64,000 nucleotides of DNA from Phyto melanocephala. Lineage: Eukaryota > Arthropoda > Insecta > Diptera > Rhinophoridae. The stretch lies in contig OW799236.1 of NCBI GenBank assembly GCA_941918925.1, positions 67,232,685 through 67,296,684 on the forward strand, written 5' to 3'. A program made the position numbers and the translations under genes. Under the pieces are notes generated by a model, which saw only the letters and a program-made list of their open reading frames with translations, was not told the origin of the DNA and made no database searches. Shown in pieces: positions 46,192 through 56,883 of this stretch (position 1 is the stretch's first letter; each line of letters opens with the position of its first letter).

Positions 46192-46333
46192 ATATACATA
46201 CCTGGTTAGCTTTAACCGATATATACGTTTAGTGCGAGTAATATTTATATTATCTTTGCTTAGTAAAGAGCAGTAGTGTAAGTAGTCCAGATATATGTTT
46301 TGCAGTTCACATGTACACAAAAGTTTCATTAAT

Positions 46334-47186
46334 TTTTTATACCCTTCACACAGTGAAAAAGGGTATATATAGGTTTGTCATTCCGTGTGAAATTTCTACA
46401 ATTTTCATTTCCGACCCCATAAAGTATATATTTTCTGAAAGCTTATGAATAGGGGAGTCGATTAAGCTCTGTCAGTCTGTCCGTCTGACCGTCTGTCCGT
46501 GTGTATGTTGAAATCAACTTTTTGAAGCCCCCCGATATCGCTTGGACCCGGGTGAGGTATTAAAATATCAGAAATATTTGGGAGTAGAACGGTATTGAAA
46601 ATCAGAAACATCGGTACATAAACAACTGAGATATAAGCAAAAACCCACGACCACCTCGAATTATTATTCACAAAAACAACATTACAACAACAACATACAT
46701 ACATACAAACGTGTATACTGGTTAGAGAAAACGTGGCATCGAATCCCAGCTGAGCCAAAAAAAATTTTTTTTTTTAATATTTTTTTTTAAATTTTTTTTT
46801 TTATTTTTTTTTTATTTTTAATTAAATATATTATTTATATTTTTATTATTTTTTTTTTAATTTTTTTTTTAATTTTTTTTTTTTATTTTTTTGTTTGTTT
46901 TATATTTATTATATATATTTTAATTATTTTTAAAAAATTTTGTTTTTAATTTTTTTTTTAATTTTTTTTTTAAATTTTTTTTTAATTTTTTTTTTTTATT
47001 TTTTTTTAAACACACATACGTAAATTTATAATTTTACAATGAGATGTTTTATATATGTATGTTTTTTATATGTATGTACGTATTTTATATGGGATGAATG
47101 GTGATACAAACTACTGTTATTGCATGACTACACGTTGTGAAGGGTATATAAGATTCGGCATGGCCGAATATAGCGCTCTTACTTGT
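46334..47186 (-). repeat. Family A copy A7
   Basis: A complete A-I element on the minus strand with hairpin end, core, GTCY tract (CAGTCTGTCCGTCTGACCG on plus), CCCAGCTGAGCC, about 250 bp of T-rich interior (46758-47010) and the TTCGGCATGGCCGAA terminal palindrome. It closely resembles A6. Confidence 0.85.
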
Positions 47187-47189
47187 TTT

Positions 47190-47874
47190 ACATTGCCCTT
47201 AAGAAACTAAGAGAAACTTTAACCGATATATCAGTCACTAATACCAGTCGTATAACCCGTCAAATGACCGTCACTATTCTTGTAGTGAAAATATCCCGGC
47301 GGAGTACAGCTGCGTAGGTGGTTAAAGTCCGTTATAGGGGTGGGTGAAAATTACGCAGGTAAATAAGGGTATTATAAGTGTAATAATTAAAAAAACATTT
47401 GCATACAATTACTGACAATAAGGTTTATTACTTACTTGTACATATCCAAAATGATCAAAATCAGATATAAGGTAATGTTTTAAAAAAAATAATTTAAAAA
47501 ATGGCTCAAAAACCCAACGCAACGTTTTATTTAAGTCTAATAGTAGAGATTTCATATTTTATCGTCATGTATAATATTTTGGGGATTGCGACGTCCCTTA
47601 CTTTAGCCACAAAAAAATATTTTGTAAATCTAGCAAAATCGTAAAAAGTCAATAATTTACTAAACTTTCTTGACTTTAACAGTGTCCCAAAACGACAAAT
47701 CTCAAGGAAAATTCTTTAAAATTCACTATACGATGCAAAGTCTTATTGTCTGTCGAGCTGGGTACTTAAATTTTTATATTTCTTAAAATTTACTTTTTAT
47801 TTAATTTCCGGCTAGATTGGCAAAATACCCCTATGTGCGTCGGTTTATACACAAAAAAATTCAAATAAAACAAG
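47190..47874. other. Stretch without a recognised gene
   Basis: Nothing recognised; a less A/T-rich patch at 47260-47345 has no ORF. Confidence 0.35.
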
Positions 47875-48048
47875 AACAAGTAAGAGCACTATATTCGGCT
47901 GTGCCGAATCTTTTATACCCACCACCAATTTTGTGTACATTTAAAGCACAATAATTATTATTTTGTTAATCGCTTGGAATAATCTCTTTATAATAAAATA
48001 TACATCTCTTTCTTTGTAGAGGATTGTTAAATGTTAAATTTAAAACAG

Positions 48049-48173
48049 AGGCCGAATTACGGCACTCGAACGTGATCGAAATTTGAAAACTCTTATTAGA
48101 ATCTATATACCTAAAGCATACTCGATCGTTCGAGTAAAATTTCGATCGATATCGAATGCCGTAATTCGGCCCC
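48049..48173. mobile_element. PIF/Harbinger-like MITE H, intact 125-bp copy
   Basis: The terminal repeats AGGCCGAATTACGGCA and, reverse strand, GGGCCGAATTACGGCA extend inward imperfectly (CTCGAACGTGATCGAAATTT). CAG at 48046-48048 and 48174-48176 is a 3-bp target duplication. The uninterrupted mariner sequence AAACAGGTCTGTATAAAA at 13382 proves the boundaries. The 3-bp CWG-type duplication and GGSC-type ends fit PIF/Harbinger. A degraded copy lies at 5080-5213. Confidence 0.75.
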
Positions 48174-48397
48174 AGGTCTGTATAAAATGTTAGAACATCT
48201 ATGAATGCCTTCTAAATTCGTTAAATGAGAAGCATTGCTGTTTATCGCGATAGTGTGGCAAAAAAACAGTCAACTTCGACTCATCATCGTGCCAAACAAT
48301 TGAGCATCAGCAATGTTATTTAAAATTTGGACTATCGGATCGAGGTGTGCCGTTGAGGTCGCGGGGCCATTTGTCCGATATTTTGTTCCATACATAA

Positions 48398-48924
48398 CAC
48401 AGTACAACATTTTTCAGTTAATTGATTGCCAACTCAATTCTGTGAACTGTATGTGAAATTAGACCCAAAAAGAAGAATTTCTGCATCATTCGTTTTGTCT
48501 TCTTACCTGCGATTTGAAGTTAGTATCGATTTGAAGTTAGTACTATCGTATAGGGGAATTTATCACGTTTTAGGCCCTGTTGTTTAACATAGCTCGACAA
48601 CCACTAGCCCAATTTAGTTGAAATAAATTTTAAAAAATTAAGAATTACAATTCCCTTAATCTGTTTATATATTGTTTTCCTATACAAGTAACACTTTCGA
48701 AGTTAAAAATGAATGTATGAAGGGAAAAAATTATTTTTTGCCTAAAAATTTAATTTTTTTTTTTTTAAAATACATAAAAAATCCAAAATGGAAAAAAGTT
48801 TCAAGTCTAGTTATTTTTTCGCAAAGTCACATAACCTATGAGCAAAATGAGACAAAGATCATAAAAATCGATGCACGCGTTTCGCTTTTATTCGCAATTG
48901 AGTAAATGTATGAATTTCAAAAAT
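48398..48924 (+). repeat. Left long terminal inverted repeat
   Basis: It runs from CACAGTACAACA to GTATGAATTTCAAAAAT. ORFs at 48672-48905 and 48871-49179 lie wholly or partly in this repeat and have no known similarity. Confidence 0.85.
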
Positions 48925-49275
48925 TTGCTCGAGATATGCACAACATTATTTGGAGAAAACATTGACACCTTTTTCATGATTCTGAGAATTAAAAAAAAAG
49001 GAATAAACAAAAGGTTATTTGATTTTTATGATTGCGGTAATAAATTTACGTGGACAATTAAACGGAAAGTGGACCTTTTTATTATTTTGGTTTTTCCGGT
49101 GGCTACCTATATGATTTTTTTACAGAAATTGCACCCACATTTAAGGGTGGTCATTATCTTGAAAGTTTGCACAGTTTGAAACGTACAAGTGCTGAATCAG
49201 GTATATAGCCAGCCGCCCTTAAAATATGCGCCCATTTATAAGTACCTGGCAGTAAAATATTCAAAAATACGTAGT

Positions 49276-49312
49276 ATTTATAGGTGTGCATTGATCGATT
49301 TTTGGCATTCAG
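49276..49312 (+). promoter_or_regulatory. Candidate core promoter for the 184-codon ORF
   Basis: TATTTATAGG at 49275-49284 is a TATA-like motif. CATTCAGCC about 30 bases downstream could serve as an initiator, and CGAACGCGAAC follows. This leaves a leader of roughly 90 bases before the ATG. It is inferred from spacing only. Confidence 0.3.
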
Positions 49313-49397
49313 CCAGTGCCGACGAACGCGAACAGTAAAAGTGATTTTTCTCCAGTTTTTTAAAAGTGAATAACAACAAAACATAAAATATATCAAT

Positions 49398-49952
49398 ATG
49401 GAAAACAACAAGTGCCCATATTTGGATGAATATTGTTACGTTTGTGGTCATATCGTCCGAAAAATACAGAAAAAATATCGAAAAAATTTGTTTACTGAGC
49501 AATTCAAAACCGCGTATTGTAATTATTTCGATGAAGCAGATTTAAGTGGTGCAAATTTTACGCCGAACACAGTGTGCAACAGTTGTTATACTACCCTTCT
49601 AAAATGGATTCACGGAAAAAGTAGAAAGTTATCTTTTATGAAGCCAGTAATTTGGGTGGAAGACACAACTGGACATGATGAATCCAGGTGCTATGCATGC
49701 ATAAATTTTCGTCCTGGATTAAACAGACAACAATTGAAAACAAAAGTATACACTGCTGCATTTACTGCCACACTTCCAGTGCAACGCCCTGCTGATACCG
49801 ATGCACCTAAACCTCCGAGTGCGGATACTGTGTCCCTGCTAGCCGAAACCGTTTTCACCAATCCGACCAATTTGGATGATGCTGATTGGATACCCGATAT
49901 TGAAAATAGTGCACCACAACCGCTACCACAAATCGAAATGGATTATATATAA
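49398..49952 (+). CDS. Uncharacterised Cys-rich, probably zinc-binding protein, 184 aa
   Basis: The ORF is intact from ATG (context CAATATGG) to TAA. It has the pattern C13-x2-C16, C60-x2-C63, H93, C98-x2-C101, with aromatic residues between (F36, Y40, Y43-F44, W70, W86). This looks like a folded multi-Cys zinc module in residues 1-105. Residues about 125-184 are Pro/Asp/Thr-rich and probably disordered, ending DADWIPDIEN...EMDYI. There is no signal peptide or membrane segment. I recall the module (CYVCG, YF, CN.CY..L..W..GK...L.F..P..W, H, CY.C) as the N terminus of a recurrent uncharacterised arthropod protein whose next domain is relic at 3474-3735. It is the only gene of the long-TIR element; DNA binding to its ends is my inference. 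It is the least A/T-rich and best-preserved ORF in the window. Confidence 0.75.
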   Translation: MENNKCPYLDEYCYVCGHIVRKIQKKYRKNLFTEQFKTAYCNYFDEADLSGANFTPNTVCNSCYTTLLKWIHGKSRKLSFMKPVIWVEDTTGHDESRCYACINFRPGLNRQQLKTKVYTAAFTATLPVQRPADTDAPKPPSADTVSLLAETVFTNPTNLDDADWIPDIENSAPQPLPQIEMDYI

Positions 49953-49963
49953 ATATTATTATA

Positions 49964-49969
49964 AATAAA
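49964..49969 (+). terminator. Polyadenylation signal AATAAA
   Basis: AATAAA lies 12 bases after the stop codon of the 184-codon ORF and is followed by a T-rich tract, the expected layout of a short 3' UTR. Confidence 0.5.
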
Positions 49970-50042
49970 GTTTTTTTTTTCATGATAATTTTTTAATTTA
50001 TATTTTTATTTTTATTTTAAGGGTGGTGGCTATATTTAACTG

Positions 50043-50560
50043 ATTTTTGAAATTCATACATTTACTCAATTGCGAATAAAAGCGAAACGTGTGCATCGAT
50101 TTTTATGATCTTTGTCTCATTTTGCTCATAGGTTATGTGACTTTGCAAAAAAATAACTAGACTTGAAACTTTTTTCCATTTTGGATTTTTTATGTATTTT
50201 TTTAAAAAAAAAATTTAAATTTTTAGGCAAAAAATAATTTTTTCCCTTCATACATTCATTTTTAACTTCGAAAGTGTTACTTGTATAGGAAAACAATATA
50301 TGAACAGATTAAGGGAATTGTAATTCTTAATTTTTTAAAATTTATTTCAACTAAATTGGGCTAGTGGTTGTCGAGCTATGTCAAACAACAGGGCCTAAAG
50401 CGTGATAAATTTCCCTATACGATAGTACTAACTTCAAATCGATACTAACTTCAAATCGCAGGTAAGAAGACAAAACGAATGATGCAGAAATTCTTCTTTT
50501 TGGGTCTAATTTCACATACAGTTAACAGAATTGAGTTGGCAAATCATGTGTTGTACTGTG
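50043..50560 (-). repeat. Right long terminal inverted repeat
   Basis: It is the reverse complement of 48398-48924, starting ATTTTTGAAATTCATACATT and ending TGTTGTACTGTG. Confidence 0.85.
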
Positions 50561-51724
50561 TAATTGAACCATACAAATATTATCATTAAAAAAGAAATGA
50601 TAATAATTTCCTAAATAATTTGTGTTTTATTCAAAATCAACATCGGCCCTTAAAATTTAACCACCCTTTATAACTTGGATATGCTGGTAAAATGTTTTGT
50701 AAATTAAGTGTTTCAGTGAAAATGGGCGTTAAAGTAAGCGTGTCAATAAAATTTCTGCTAATAAATACAACTTAGATATTTCAATATAGTCCGTAATTCT
50801 TCCAAAATATTTATTCATTGAGAAATTATATGAATTTGAAATAAAGCATTATATAGGATGTGGGCGTAAGAGTGGGCGTGTCACCTAAATTTTCTGGCAT
50901 AACAATAACATTGACTAGAAGGATTTCCGTAGCAAATTTTATCATCATACCTCTAATTTTGTCGGTTTTATAAATTTAAATTTCATTAACAGTAAATAAC
51001 GTGGAAAGTGAGCGTTATAGTAGGTGTGTCGAAGTTATTTATGCTAATAAATACAACTTAGATATTTCAATAAAGTCCTTTATTATTCGATTTATAGAGA
51101 AATTATAAGAATTTGAGAGAAAACGTTGTATGGGAACGTTGTTGTTGGCGTGTCACATTTATTTTCCATCAGAAGAAAGCCTTTGACCAAAAAGCAATTC
51201 CTGCAAAATTTCAGAATCGTAGATCTAAATTTGTCACTCTTATTAGGTTTAAAGTTTTTAACATATTGGAAAATACACTGCGCGGTATAAATTTTCGTAC
51301 ATTTTGATCTCTAACTCCCTTCCTAATACATGCATTTAGGCAAATTTTCTTTCTTCCTTATACTCCGATTTAGCCAATTTTCTATTCCAAACAAACCTTG
51401 TGTATAAGACATATTCTGGCAAAATTTGAACCCACTAGCTTTTTCGATGGGACCTCTATCGTGCTTTTAACAGACGGACAGACGGACGGACATAGCTAGA
51501 TCGTCATCAAATAAGACCCCGATTAAGAATATACATACCATTTTTTTGGTGGCGGATATAAAAACTCAAATACTTCAAAAAAACACATTACAAAAAAATT
51601 TGTTTAGCTCTTTTACTAAAATTTTGCAAAAAATATTTGACCTTGTGTCACAAAAATTGGTCTGCTGATCACGGTCGGATCGTAACGGGTATAAAATGGT
51701 GTATAGGGGTATAGAGGAGAGTTT

Positions 51725-52052
51725 TATCTACTAAATGGTGCTAATTTCTTTTTGTTATCTTATGTTTTCTAGAAGTTATGGTGTATTAAAAAAAGGAATT
51801 TAGGAAAATTTAGACCTAAAGATAAAAAAAAAATTATTTCTAAACATTATAAACAATTTATTTTCATGTATTAATGGATAACAAATTTTAAAATTATACA
51901 AAACTTATTTCGTTTAAAAATCTTCTAAAAGTAAAATGTTATAGAACTTTAAAAATCAAAATCTTACTAATAAATTTCCTGTTTTAGCCAAATGCTGAGC
52001 ATGTCTATTTTGAATCACCCTGTGGCCCTTAAAATTTAACCACCCTTTACAA
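51725..52052 (+). repeat. Repeat E, copy 2, plus solo mariner end
   Basis: E landmarks (GGAATTTAGGAAAATTTAGA, TCTAAACATTATAAACAATT, AATCACCCTGTGGC) match 37280-37583. They are followed at once by CCTTAAAATTTAACCACCCT (52026-52047), a lone right end of the family-B mariner. Confidence 0.65.
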
Positions 52053-52455
52053 AAAAATAGATAGATAAAAAAAAAATTTGTTAAAATATGTATTTTAAAT
52101 ATTCAAATACTTATTTTAAATCTACTGATGCACATTTTTTTTTAATATTTTTAAATCTTAAACCTCATAAGACTGTGTGTACAACTATATGTTAAGTTGG
52201 GCACAAATCATTACTCTAGTTAATTTTTGTCAACAAACTTCGGTCATTTTCGTTTTCACAAACCCCTATAAAATTCCTTTGTAGTTTGTGCAAAAAAATG
52301 TTACTAGAGTCATCTAGTGTTCTACGTGATGTTTAGCAAAGACATCATCCTCAGTGTTTGCAAAATGTAGTGGCGCCTTCAACAGATGTCGCCATCTGCA
52401 ATTAATAAATGCTAATGAATATGACTAATATATTTTTATAAAAATTTAAAAAAAA

Positions 52456-53074
52456 AGTGGGCGTGGCACATTTATTTTCCGTTATAACGAAGACTTTGAC
52501 CAAAAAACATTTTTGCAAAATTTCAGAACCGTACATATAGTTTTGTCAGTTTTATTACGTTTTAAACTTCAAATATACACTGAGCGGTATAAATTTTCGT
52601 ACATTTTGACCTATAACTCCTTTTCTAATGCACAGATTTAAGCAATTTTTGGGGAGAAATATTCTTTTGACTCGAGAAATATATATTCGAAGTTTCATGA
52701 CTCTACGTTCATCCGTTTGGACACAATTCCATTTTATTCGATGTTAGCAGGACACGGTTTTTTCGACCTATTCTTGCTTTACGAGCTATAACTCTCTGCC
52801 TAATATTCCGATTTAGCCCATTTTCAATACCAAACAAACCTTGTCTATAAGAAAGATTCTGGCAAAATTTGAGCCCCCTAGCTTTTTCGGTGCGACCTCT
52901 ATCGTGCTTTCAACAGACGGACAGACGGACGGACATAGCTAGATCGTCATCAAATCAAACCCTGATTCAGAATATATATACTTTATTGGGTCTAAAATGG
53001 ATATTTCGATGTGTTACAAACGGAATGACAAAATGAATATACCCCCACCATTTTTTTGGTGGCGGGTATAAAAA
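52456..53074 (+). repeat. Family B 3' half
   Basis: It begins at AGTGGGCGTGGCACATTTAT and runs through the conserved half to GACGGACAGACGGACGGACA, ATATATACTTTATTGGGTCT and the TGGTGGCGGGTATAA hairpin end. The 5' junction, after ATGACTAATATATTTTTATA, is the same as in the 36101 copy (rc near 37170-37200). The two loci therefore share a rearranged ancestor. Confidence 0.8.
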
Positions 53075-53079
53075 TAATT

Positions 53080-55500
53080 CAATAATTGATAACAAACAAA
53101 ATTCAATTTTAATACTTCTAAGAAGTCGAAGGTATAGATCGATTTGCAGTTACTGGATGATGTTATTTAAGCAGATTTCGTAATTTTGGTAGTAATATAG
53201 AAATAAAAGTACAAGTTTTATTTGAAAAAAATAATTAAACGAATTTTTAAAAATTCATGGTTTTACCCCTCTTTTTCTGCGAGGCTGCGTATTTCTTTCC
53301 AGTTGCGTTTTTCATTGTACTGACGTTAGTATAACTTTTTTCGCTACATTTTGCATATTGTAACATTAAAAGTAAAGCATGCGAAAAATAGTGTATTGTT
53401 ATCTCTAAATGGTTTGAGATGCACTCACACATATTTATATACATATTTCTTATAACTTTCATGTTACAATATTATTTACACATACACAGGCATACAACTA
53501 TTTTTATATTTAAGTTAGTGTGTTCATAATAAAGTATGTAGGTATTTTTAGTTTTCATTGAAATAAATTTCTATAATTTGAAAATGTGAATGAACAAGCA
53601 AACTGTAAAACGGATATAAAATATTAATATGACAAGTAGTAAATTTTATTTTAATATTACACAAAGTATTTTTTTCTTGCACATACATATATTGTAACAT
53701 ATACATATAAAAATTTTTTAATTTTATTGCCGAAGCTTTGGTTGCGTACTTATGCTATTTACATGTCCATACGTAAGAATACAGTTTTATAATGTACGAA
53801 CACTGAAAGTCATTGCAGTAGGGTTACATTTTTATGAAGGAAAAAAATAATTAAAAAAAGTTAACAATGAGGTGGGAATTTGTGCAAATTTTCTTAAAAA
53901 TTAAATTTTTTTTAATAGCCAAAAATTAAACAGAAGATGGAGGTTAACGATTTTCACACTAACCTACCGATCTTTTAAAGCCCCAACAACGTCAAAAGAT
54001 AGTTTTAATGTGTTAGTTTTTTTTGTAAATAAAAAAAAGAATGCGTGTAAAAATTAAATAACTTTTTGATATAAATTATAAATATGAAAAATATTATCAA
54101 AGAGATGATCAGCATTTTCGTAGATGCAGAAGTGGCTACCGAATAGTCGACTTATGTTAAAAAATGTGACATAAAATGGGTTTCGCTAGTAATATTTACA
54201 GAAATAACTTATGATAATTAAATTTTTTATTAAAAATGTCACAATTTCAAAAAAATAAAAAAGACTACCAAATTGAAAAGAAAAAAACGTTACAACACTG
54301 TTATTTATTTTTAAATACTTTTGGATATAATGACATTATCAACTCTTCTTCTGAAAACACAAAATATATTTTTATTTCATTGCATAATTAGATATCATCA
54401 ATTGCACAATTGCACCACATTTTTACTTTCGTAGTAACTGTCTAAAAAATGTATTAAACTAAAAATTATCGAAAAAATTTCATATCAATAATATTCATCT
54501 CTAAACAAAATTTGTATAAAATCCGTAGCAATAAGGAAAAACTGCTTATGTCTGTTTTTATAGTTTTTCAGGAAAGCACTTTTATGTATTTAAATTGATT
54601 TTTAAAAATTGATTTCCTTTAAAATGAAGACTTTAATATTAACTCTGCTCTCTATAAATTAAAGACTATATTGATTTTCGTATATCTAGCTAAACTATAA
54701 GTTCAAATAAGTTTCATATCGGCCTTTGAAAAATAATAGGCAATATATAACTTTCTGTTAACTAGTTCAATATAGTTGAAAGTTTGCCTGGGGGTAGTGT
54801 TAAATTCTGGGTTTGGAATGATGAAATTATCTTAATTTTAGCATATGTCGACTTAAACTATATATGTATATCAAAAATTGTTTTATAAACTTTACAATAT
54901 ACTAAATTTTTTCATGCTCATTCTACTTACAGTATGTTTTTGTTAAATGAAACTTAAATTACACATACATACAACCTATACATATGATCATGATGAATGA
55001 TTTATATGAAAATGTTGTAAAATGTGTGGATTTTAAAGTGAATAATAGCAGCTCATTCATATTATTCAAAATAATGTTTAAAAGGATTGAGAATATACTA
55101 TGCATATGTACATATATGCTTACATATGTATATGAGTGTGTAAAAAAAATTATTCTTTATTATTAGTTAAATTCCATGGAAATCTATTGTTTTATAATGT
55201 AACAATAGTTATAGTTTAAAGGAATTTTCACAAAACAAACAAACAAACACACATGTATGTAACTCAATAAATATTTTTTCATATTTTATTAAGTTGAAAT
55301 AGGCTTTGTTTAGTTTTTCTTTTTGGCAATTTATTGGTTAAGAATATTTAAAAAATAACTTTTGTTTACTTACAAGGATACTTTTGTTACTTTTTTATTT
55401 ATTTCAAATATATCGTCTAAATTTCTTGATCTTTTTTGTTGATTATATATGATTTTTTTTTCAAGCTTGAGATCCACTTTTTTAGTTTTTTTATAAAAAA
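53080..55500. other. Gene-free A/T-rich stretch
   Basis: About 2.4 kb of low-complexity A/T DNA with ACATA/TATG runs. Short ORFs (53247-53462, 54984-55166) show no motif. Confidence 0.4.
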
Positions 55501-55504
55501 TTAT

Positions 55505-55556
55505 TTATTATTAACCAATATTTCGCTACCAAACAATGGGTAGCTTCTTCAGGGTA
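55505..55556 (-). repeat. Retroelement tail-like hairpin motif
   Basis: On the minus strand CCTGAAGAAGCTACCCATTG continues TTTGGTAGCGAAATATTGG. GCTACC and GGTAGC form a stem between CTGAAGA and CGAAA. This resembles the conserved core of hammerhead-type tails of Penelope-like elements, with one extra base. Evidence is one short motif. Confidence 0.3.
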
Positions 55557-55994
55557 ATATGTATACAATTTTTTTTTTATTTTTGCATGAAAATTTGTTT
55601 TTTTTTCGAACATACATTTTTTTACATTTTTGGTTATATCTCTTGAGTTTACAATCGAATATTAGAGTATGATACATATATCGTATTTCTACATGCTAAA
55701 GGCAGTATTCACCAACTAGATATTAATGCCTTCCTTCCTTCCGAGAACCCGAAAAACTTCACCTCAAAGTAACAAAAAGTGTGTTTAAATAACATGCGAT
55801 CCCCGAATCTGCAACTAAGATTGAGATGAATTTCAAATTCTTCTGAAACCTTAAATAATTCCTAAAAATCAATAATTAGTAATTAATAACCATGTTGTAA
55901 ACCGCAACCCTGATGTCCCCCTTCAAATATTTGGCGGTACGCCCATGCATGCATTGTTTACGTACTGGATTTTCCGTTAGAAATTAGGAATTTT

Positions 55995-56714
55995 TTTCCT
56001 ACTTCGCATGAAAAAGGAGCGGTGGACGGTGTTGGCGCTGTTGTTAAGCGAAAAGTAAAAGCCCAAAATCTCATCTTAAAAACGCTCGAGATTTTCACAA
56101 ATTACCAAAAAAAAAAATATATATATACATATATAAATAAAGGGCCAATTCAAAGTAGACGCTCATATTGTACTATGTCATATAATTCATATTAATATGA
56201 CTATTGACTTTGAACACCTTTTGTTAACAAATTATATATTTAATACAAGAAAGAAGACAAAGAGATGACGCTGTTAAAAATTGTATGTATACAGGAAAAA
56301 AGAAAATAGAAAATATTCTCTCTGAGAGGTGAGAAGCGAAGAAATTCTCTCTGAGAGACAGTATGGTTCAAAGTATAACATAAACAATTTCTTATACTTA
56401 GGAAACAAATGTGTAAAGTCTTATTATTTTCTTTGTATGGAAATTACTAACAAAAATTTTATGCATGCATAAAATAATATGAAATAGTACAAATATGACT
56501 GATATGCAACCACTTTGAATTGGCCCAAAGTTTTAATAATTTACGGTGGTAAAAATTATGTTAAAACTACATCTGACGAAATATCAAAAACATGGATAAA
56601 TGTAAAAAATATTCCAGCTCTTAAATCATGTCATTATTTTTCGGGCTTTTCCAATGACAATATTATGAAACTAGCTCCAACAGCTGGGTCTATTAAGCAT
56701 AAGATACAATATTA
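55995..56714 (+). pseudogene. Arthropod ORF relic split by a MITE
   Basis: The plus frame around 55996-56110 reads FPTSHEKGAVDGVGAVVKRK, then VKAQNLILKTLEIFTNYQ. I recall the ATSHGKG.VDGIGG..KR motif in uncharacterised arthropod proteins. After the MITE (56142-56526) an open frame continues KVLIIYGGKNYVKTTSDEIS, then KTWINVKNIPALKSCHYFSG, and ends at a stop at 56713. The two halves plausibly belong to one ancestral ORF. The upstream start is not identifiable. Similarity is from memory. Confidence 0.5.
56142..56526. mobile_element. PIF/Harbinger-like MITE, 385 bp
   Basis: The ends GGGCCAATTCAAAGTAGACG and, reverse strand, GGGCCAATTCAAAGTGGTTG are flanked by AAA (56139-56141, 56527-56529), a 3-bp duplication, though it lies in A-rich sequence. 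The interior holds repeated TTCTCTCTGAGAG motifs (56318, 56343) and no ORF. It interrupts the coding relic at 55995-56714. Confidence 0.7.
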
Positions 56715-56883
56715 AACAGTTAAGTAAATAAATGAATATAAGCTAATATAAGAGTAATAAAATATTCTATAATATTTTTGTAACTAATAAATTAATAATT
56801 ACAAGGTTAAAAAGATTTTTAAATACATGAATGTTTTTTATATACACAATTTGGTTTAATGGAAAAAGTGTAACTTCCGTAAC

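Larger units (their letters stand above)
48398..50560 (+). mobile_element. Novel-looking long-TIR DNA element with zinc-finger-like ORF, 2163 bp
   Basis: The ends are CACAGTACAACA...TGTTGTACTGTG. TAA at 48395-48397 and 50561-50563 is the target duplication, confirmed by the uninterrupted mariner copy at 37718-37735. Terminal inverted repeats span about 520 bp each (48398-48924 and 50043-50560). Apart from a diverged 30-base patch near the tips and variable homopolymers, they differ at only a handful of positions. The interior of about 1.1 kb holds one intact 184-codon ORF. The 3-bp TAA duplication fits PIF/Harbinger (TWA) and the CACAG start resembles CACTA-type ends, but neither transposase is present. 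It is probably non-autonomous and fairly recent. Confidence 0.85.
48019..50668 (+). mobile_element. Deleted mariner in family B (copy M3), split by insertions
   Basis: The left end GAGGATTGTTAAATGTTAAA (48019) and right end, reverse strand, AAGGGTGGTTAAATTTTAAG (50668) are flanked by TA (48017-48018, 50669-50670). Retained pieces are 48019-48048, 48174-48397 (AKKQSTSTHHRAKQLSISNV-type remnant, then a C-terminal motif) and 50561-50668. The rest is inserted sequence. Confidence 0.75.
47875..51564 (+). repeat. Family B copy with nested insertions
   Basis: The 5' end ACAAGTAAGAGCACTATATT is at 47877. The B body resumes after the mariner at 50671 with GTGGGCG units, and ends in the GTCY tract (GACGGACAGACGGACGGAC), CTAGATCGTCATC and TTTTTTTGGTGGCGGATATA. 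A mariner (48019-50668) occupies the usual B site and itself contains a 125-bp MITE and the 2163-bp long-TIR element, so nesting is four deep. The ORF at 51113-51307 is a shadow. Confidence 0.8.

Noticed and set aside
48871..49179. 102-codon ORF extending from the left inverted repeat into the long-TIR element
   Set aside because: No motif, and half of it lies in the repeat where the mirror copy has no matching ORF; codon content is A/T-driven.
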